Under the pieces are notes generated by a model, which ran no database searches, was not told where the DNA came from, and saw nothing but the letters and a program-made list of their open reading frames with translations. From Kryptolebias marmoratus (Eukaryota; Chordata; Actinopteri; Cyprinodontiformes; Rivulidae): DNA of 64,000 bases. The stretch covers positions 10,299,956 to 10,363,955 of the forward strand of contig NC_051450.1 in NCBI RefSeq assembly GCF_001649575.2. Reading direction: 5' to 3'. Below, piece by piece: positions 61,184 through 64,000 of the stretch. Each line of letters opens with the position of its first letter. The stretch's first letter is position 1. Position numbers and translations under genes: made by a program.

Positions 61184-62937
61184 CTAACCCTCGTCTTCAA
61201 CCTCCTCTTCTATATCCTCCTCAAACACTCTTTCTGGTAGCCTGAAGCACTCTTCGAAGAAATTCACCAGGGACTGGCTCAGATGCTGCCTTGTTGCTTC
61301 GCTGTGAATAAAGTGGCCTTCATCTGGGTAGATCTGAGAGGCAAAGAAAACAACAACAACAACAAAAAAAAAAAACAAGTTTGTGTTTGCAAAAACTTTT
61401 TCTATCCTTTTTTTAAAAGAAAAAAAATCCTGAAAGCTTTTCCAAAAGCTTAAAAATACACAACCAAAAGCATTTTACTGTTGACAAAACTGTGGCACAG
61501 ACAGTGCTCTATGATTGATGGAGATTCAAGTTAAACATGTCTGTTTAGTCAGCGATAGGTTTTGATTTTTATTGTACATTGTGTAACTAATTTACTACGC
61601 CCAAAGGAGATCTCATTATTCATGGTGTGCACTGCAGAGATTGGAAACAGTCTGCAGTGGAACTGTGTCAGGATTCAGAAAGCTGTGAAAGGCTGGAAGA
61701 AAACCAAACCAGCAGATTTAAAAAAAAAAAAGTAAAACCACATACCTGTAAGGTGTAGTTGGCCTTTTCACTAATGAGCTGGGAGATGAACTTTGCCGTA
61801 TGTTGAAAATGAACTTTTTCTGGAGAAAAGGATAAAAAAAACCCACATGTCAGACTGCTTTGCTCTCTGTTATTAATTTATTTATTAGAATAGAAAGTTT
61901 CAAGACGTACCATCGGCTGTTGGGTGGATAATAAGGAATTTCTTGTCCATGAATCGAGATGCTCTGTGTGCTAAATTTGCCTTCTAAAGACACATATAGA
62001 ATGAAATGACAACGTCAGTAATTACCACAAAGTTAGGGTACAACATACAATAACATCTTACCGTGTATGCACTCGGATCTGGTTTAGGCAGCCCAAGATA
62101 TCTCTCGGAAAAAGCAGAGGCTGCAAAGGACAGAAAGTTTCAGTCCATAGCCTACTATGACAGCAAATCAAATAGAACCTCCATACTATATATAAAAAAA
62201 CAGCACTGATGCATAATTTTGTTTCCTGATTACTCTGAATGAGTTTTGTATGCATGTTAAAATATATTCAGCCATCTACATATTTTCTAGGCTCGAGGTG
62301 GTTGCAAATGCTCCTCATTTCTGATTCCAAGCGTCTCACAAGTCTCACATGCCCCCTGGCAAAGCGAGAAAAATCAAACAGATGAATCGCTGGTCACACC
62401 CCGACACCCAGCTCCTCTTTAATTTTCGGTTTTCCCCGACTTGTTGCTTCAGCGGCTAAAGGAGTCCCCGTCTCTCTTCCCGTAACTCCCCCGGTGCACA
62501 ACAGCTCCACATTTCGCACAATAAATTTCTTGGGTAGCTGAGGTGAGGGCAGTGTTTGATTGGGTTCCATATGCAGCCGCGCCGTCGCTCTGATAGGTTT
62601 TATTTTTCTTCCCAGAGTACAGATGTGCGTAACATAGTCGGTGAAAGAACACCCAGGCAAGGGGTAAAGGTGCTACATCTGCAATCTGTCTTTCTTTTTT
62701 CCTATTCAATACATTCTGACAGCTCTGCCTGAGCTTGAGTGATTGTGTTGAGTTACTGTATTTGTTTACCACACACAGCGGGGACTGAACTTCTTTTACG
62801 TTCAAGAAAAGGTGCAGATTAAAAAAACAAGGCTTACCATATAATTCAAAGTCAGTGATGGGCGAGAGGACGGCTCCACATTTTATAGGAGACTCCTCAC
62901 CTCTGAGCAACAGGCTGGTCACATAGCCTCCGTAAAC
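61184..62937 (-). CDS. dpp6: Dipeptidyl-peptidase-like protein 6, C-terminal five exons (partial)
   Basis: C-terminal alpha/beta-hydrolase part of a type II membrane protein that, in mammals, is an auxiliary subunit of Kv4 channels and lacks peptidase activity. Exons in transcript order: 62838-62937, 62062-62120, 61911-61983, 61746-61819 and 61184-61333, giving 152 codons with the TAG stop at 61184-61186. Landmarks are VYGGYVTSLLL, CGAVLSPITDFELY, ASAFSERYLGLP, FLIIHPTADEKVHFQHTA, KANYTLQIYPDEGHF and an acidic tail, EEDIEEEVEDEG. DPP6 is favoured over DPP10 by HPTADEK, by YTLQIYPDE and by the tail. The Asp (TADE) and His (DEGH) of the ancestral triad are retained, but the nucleophile position is Val. 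Upstream exons lie beyond the window. Paralogue (a or b) not assigned. Confidence 0.92.
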
Positions 62938-64000
62938 CTGAGGTACAAGACATCTGGGTTACCACAGAGCAAACAGTCTGAGCAGGTAAACGTAAGGATG
63001 TTAAAGTAAATGGTACACTTTCACAGGTAATTTAAAAAAAAAATTAAAAAAGCAAAGTTCACCTTTGTGTGGGGCTGGCTTCTTGCATTATCGTTAACTA
63101 GGGAAAGTGTTTGACCTTTTAGTGTTTTTTTTTTATTACTTTGTTACAAACAAAAATCACTTGTTTGAAGCTTAAATTGTTGCTGTGTTCAATTAACACC
63201 CAACTTAACCCTGTTTCAGTTGCAATTTGCAGCATTTTTGGCATTCAAACATTGCAGCAACATGCTCATTAGGGGGTTGTTGTGATATAAACTGACTTGT
63301 CACTGCACCAATCACCTGTTTTTGTATTAGAAGTATCTGAAATCCAAGCTAAATACCTTTAGAAGCCACACAATTAACTTAACTTAACTTAACAACAACA
63401 CATCTGAAACTCTGAAAACATGTAGAGGACGATACTCTGTTTGGATGAATTGAATCAGTACTCTAAAGAACATCTTTATACTGTAAAATGTGGTAAAGGC
63501 ACATTACGCCATTATAATGACTTTCATTAGCAGGGCCAAGCCAAATTATTCAGAATGAAAGAATAGTGAATAAGTACATATAGACAGATTTTTGAGGAAA
63601 AACCCCATTTAGGCTTCCAAAGATCTAAGAGTGGGCAGGAAATTAATCTTTTAAAATGACAATGACCCAAGTTGTAGTGCTAAAACATCAAGAGTGGTAA
63701 AGGGTAAACATACCGATGTCTTCAAAAAAAAGGAGTCAAGACATGAGTCTGATTCAGAGGCTGTGGTGTGACCTAAAGAATGCTGTACATCAGCAGAACC
63801 CGTCCTGCTTGAAGGATGAGTTTAGTTTTGCAGAATGAGCAAACATATCAGTGGGTGGACGGGTCAAACACTTGCAGCTGGATTTTTCTGTAAAAGGGAG
63901 TTCTAAAAAGTACTGTTATTTATTTGAGGAGGGGTGAATTTTTCAAGGCATCCTATTGTGACAAAATGTTTCAACAAGGTTTACTTTTCAAGCTTAAAGT
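62938..64000. other. dpp6 intron, no feature recognised
   Basis: Sequence upstream of the 62838-62937 exon in the dpp6 orientation. It is AT-rich, with a short AACTT tandem run near 63380-63395, and no open frame resembling the preceding DPP6 segment. The next exon should lie beyond 64000. Confidence 0.5.

Noticed and set aside
62449..62922. 157-codon ORF on the - strand
   Set aside because: Its first third is the real dpp6 exon 62838-62937. The rest is read-through into the intron past a good GTAAGC donor.
61184..62937. dpp10 instead of dpp6
   Set aside because: FLIIHPTADEKVHFQHTA, YTLQIYPDE and FFEECFR match DPP6. DPP10 has HGTAD, YTMQVYPDEGHN and a different tail.

Overview
The window is nuclear DNA from a bony fish, very probably a teleost. 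It is AT-rich and intron-rich, with canonical GT-AG introns. It holds fish-type repeats: a hAT DNA transposon, a Tc1-like relic, an RTE-like LINE 3' end, tRNA-derived and LINE-tail SINE-like units, and L2-style 3' tails. There are no bacterial features. One assembly gap of 695 N lies at 18483-19177.

Three protein-coding genes are supported. (1) col15a1, the alpha-1 chain of collagen XV, is on the + strand at 26387-49173. I place 42 exons that keep one reading frame and give about 1,207 residues plus a stop. They encode a thrombospondin/laminin-G-like N-terminal module, an acidic Ser-Gly region suited to glycosaminoglycan attachment, an interrupted triple helix, a trimerisation segment and a C-terminal endostatin (restin) module. 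The signal-peptide exon is not found and may lie upstream of the window. (2) ggh, gamma-glutamyl hydrolase, is on the + strand at 50839-55003. It has nine exons, encodes 303 residues and is complete, with catalytic Cys121 and His231. It starts about 400 bp after the col15a1 polyadenylation region. (3) The last five exons of a dpp6-type gene are on the - strand at 61184-62937, convergent with ggh. They encode the C-terminal alpha/beta-hydrolase part of a non-enzymatic dipeptidyl-peptidase-like potassium-channel subunit.

Layout: 1-26386 has no recognisable exon. It is either upstream flank or intron 1 of col15a1, and it carries decayed repeats and the hAT element. 26387-50440 is col15a1 with its 3' UTR. 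50440-50838 is a short intergenic promoter with an ETS-type site. 50839-55003 is ggh, whose third intron carries a roughly 1.45 kb insertion. That insertion has a LINE-like 3' tail and an open reading frame for a possible 126-residue single-pass membrane protein. 55004-61183 is the convergent interval, with UTRs, a Tc1-like relic and an unexplained GC-richer block. 61184-64000 is the dpp6 3' part.

The three genes are not a functional unit: one is a basement-membrane proteoglycan collagen, one a lysosomal or secreted folate hydrolase, and one a neuronal channel accessory protein. The most unusual item is the ORF-bearing insertion in ggh intron 3. Next are the TG repeat against a collagen splice acceptor and the valine at the lost nucleophile position of the dpp6-like protein.
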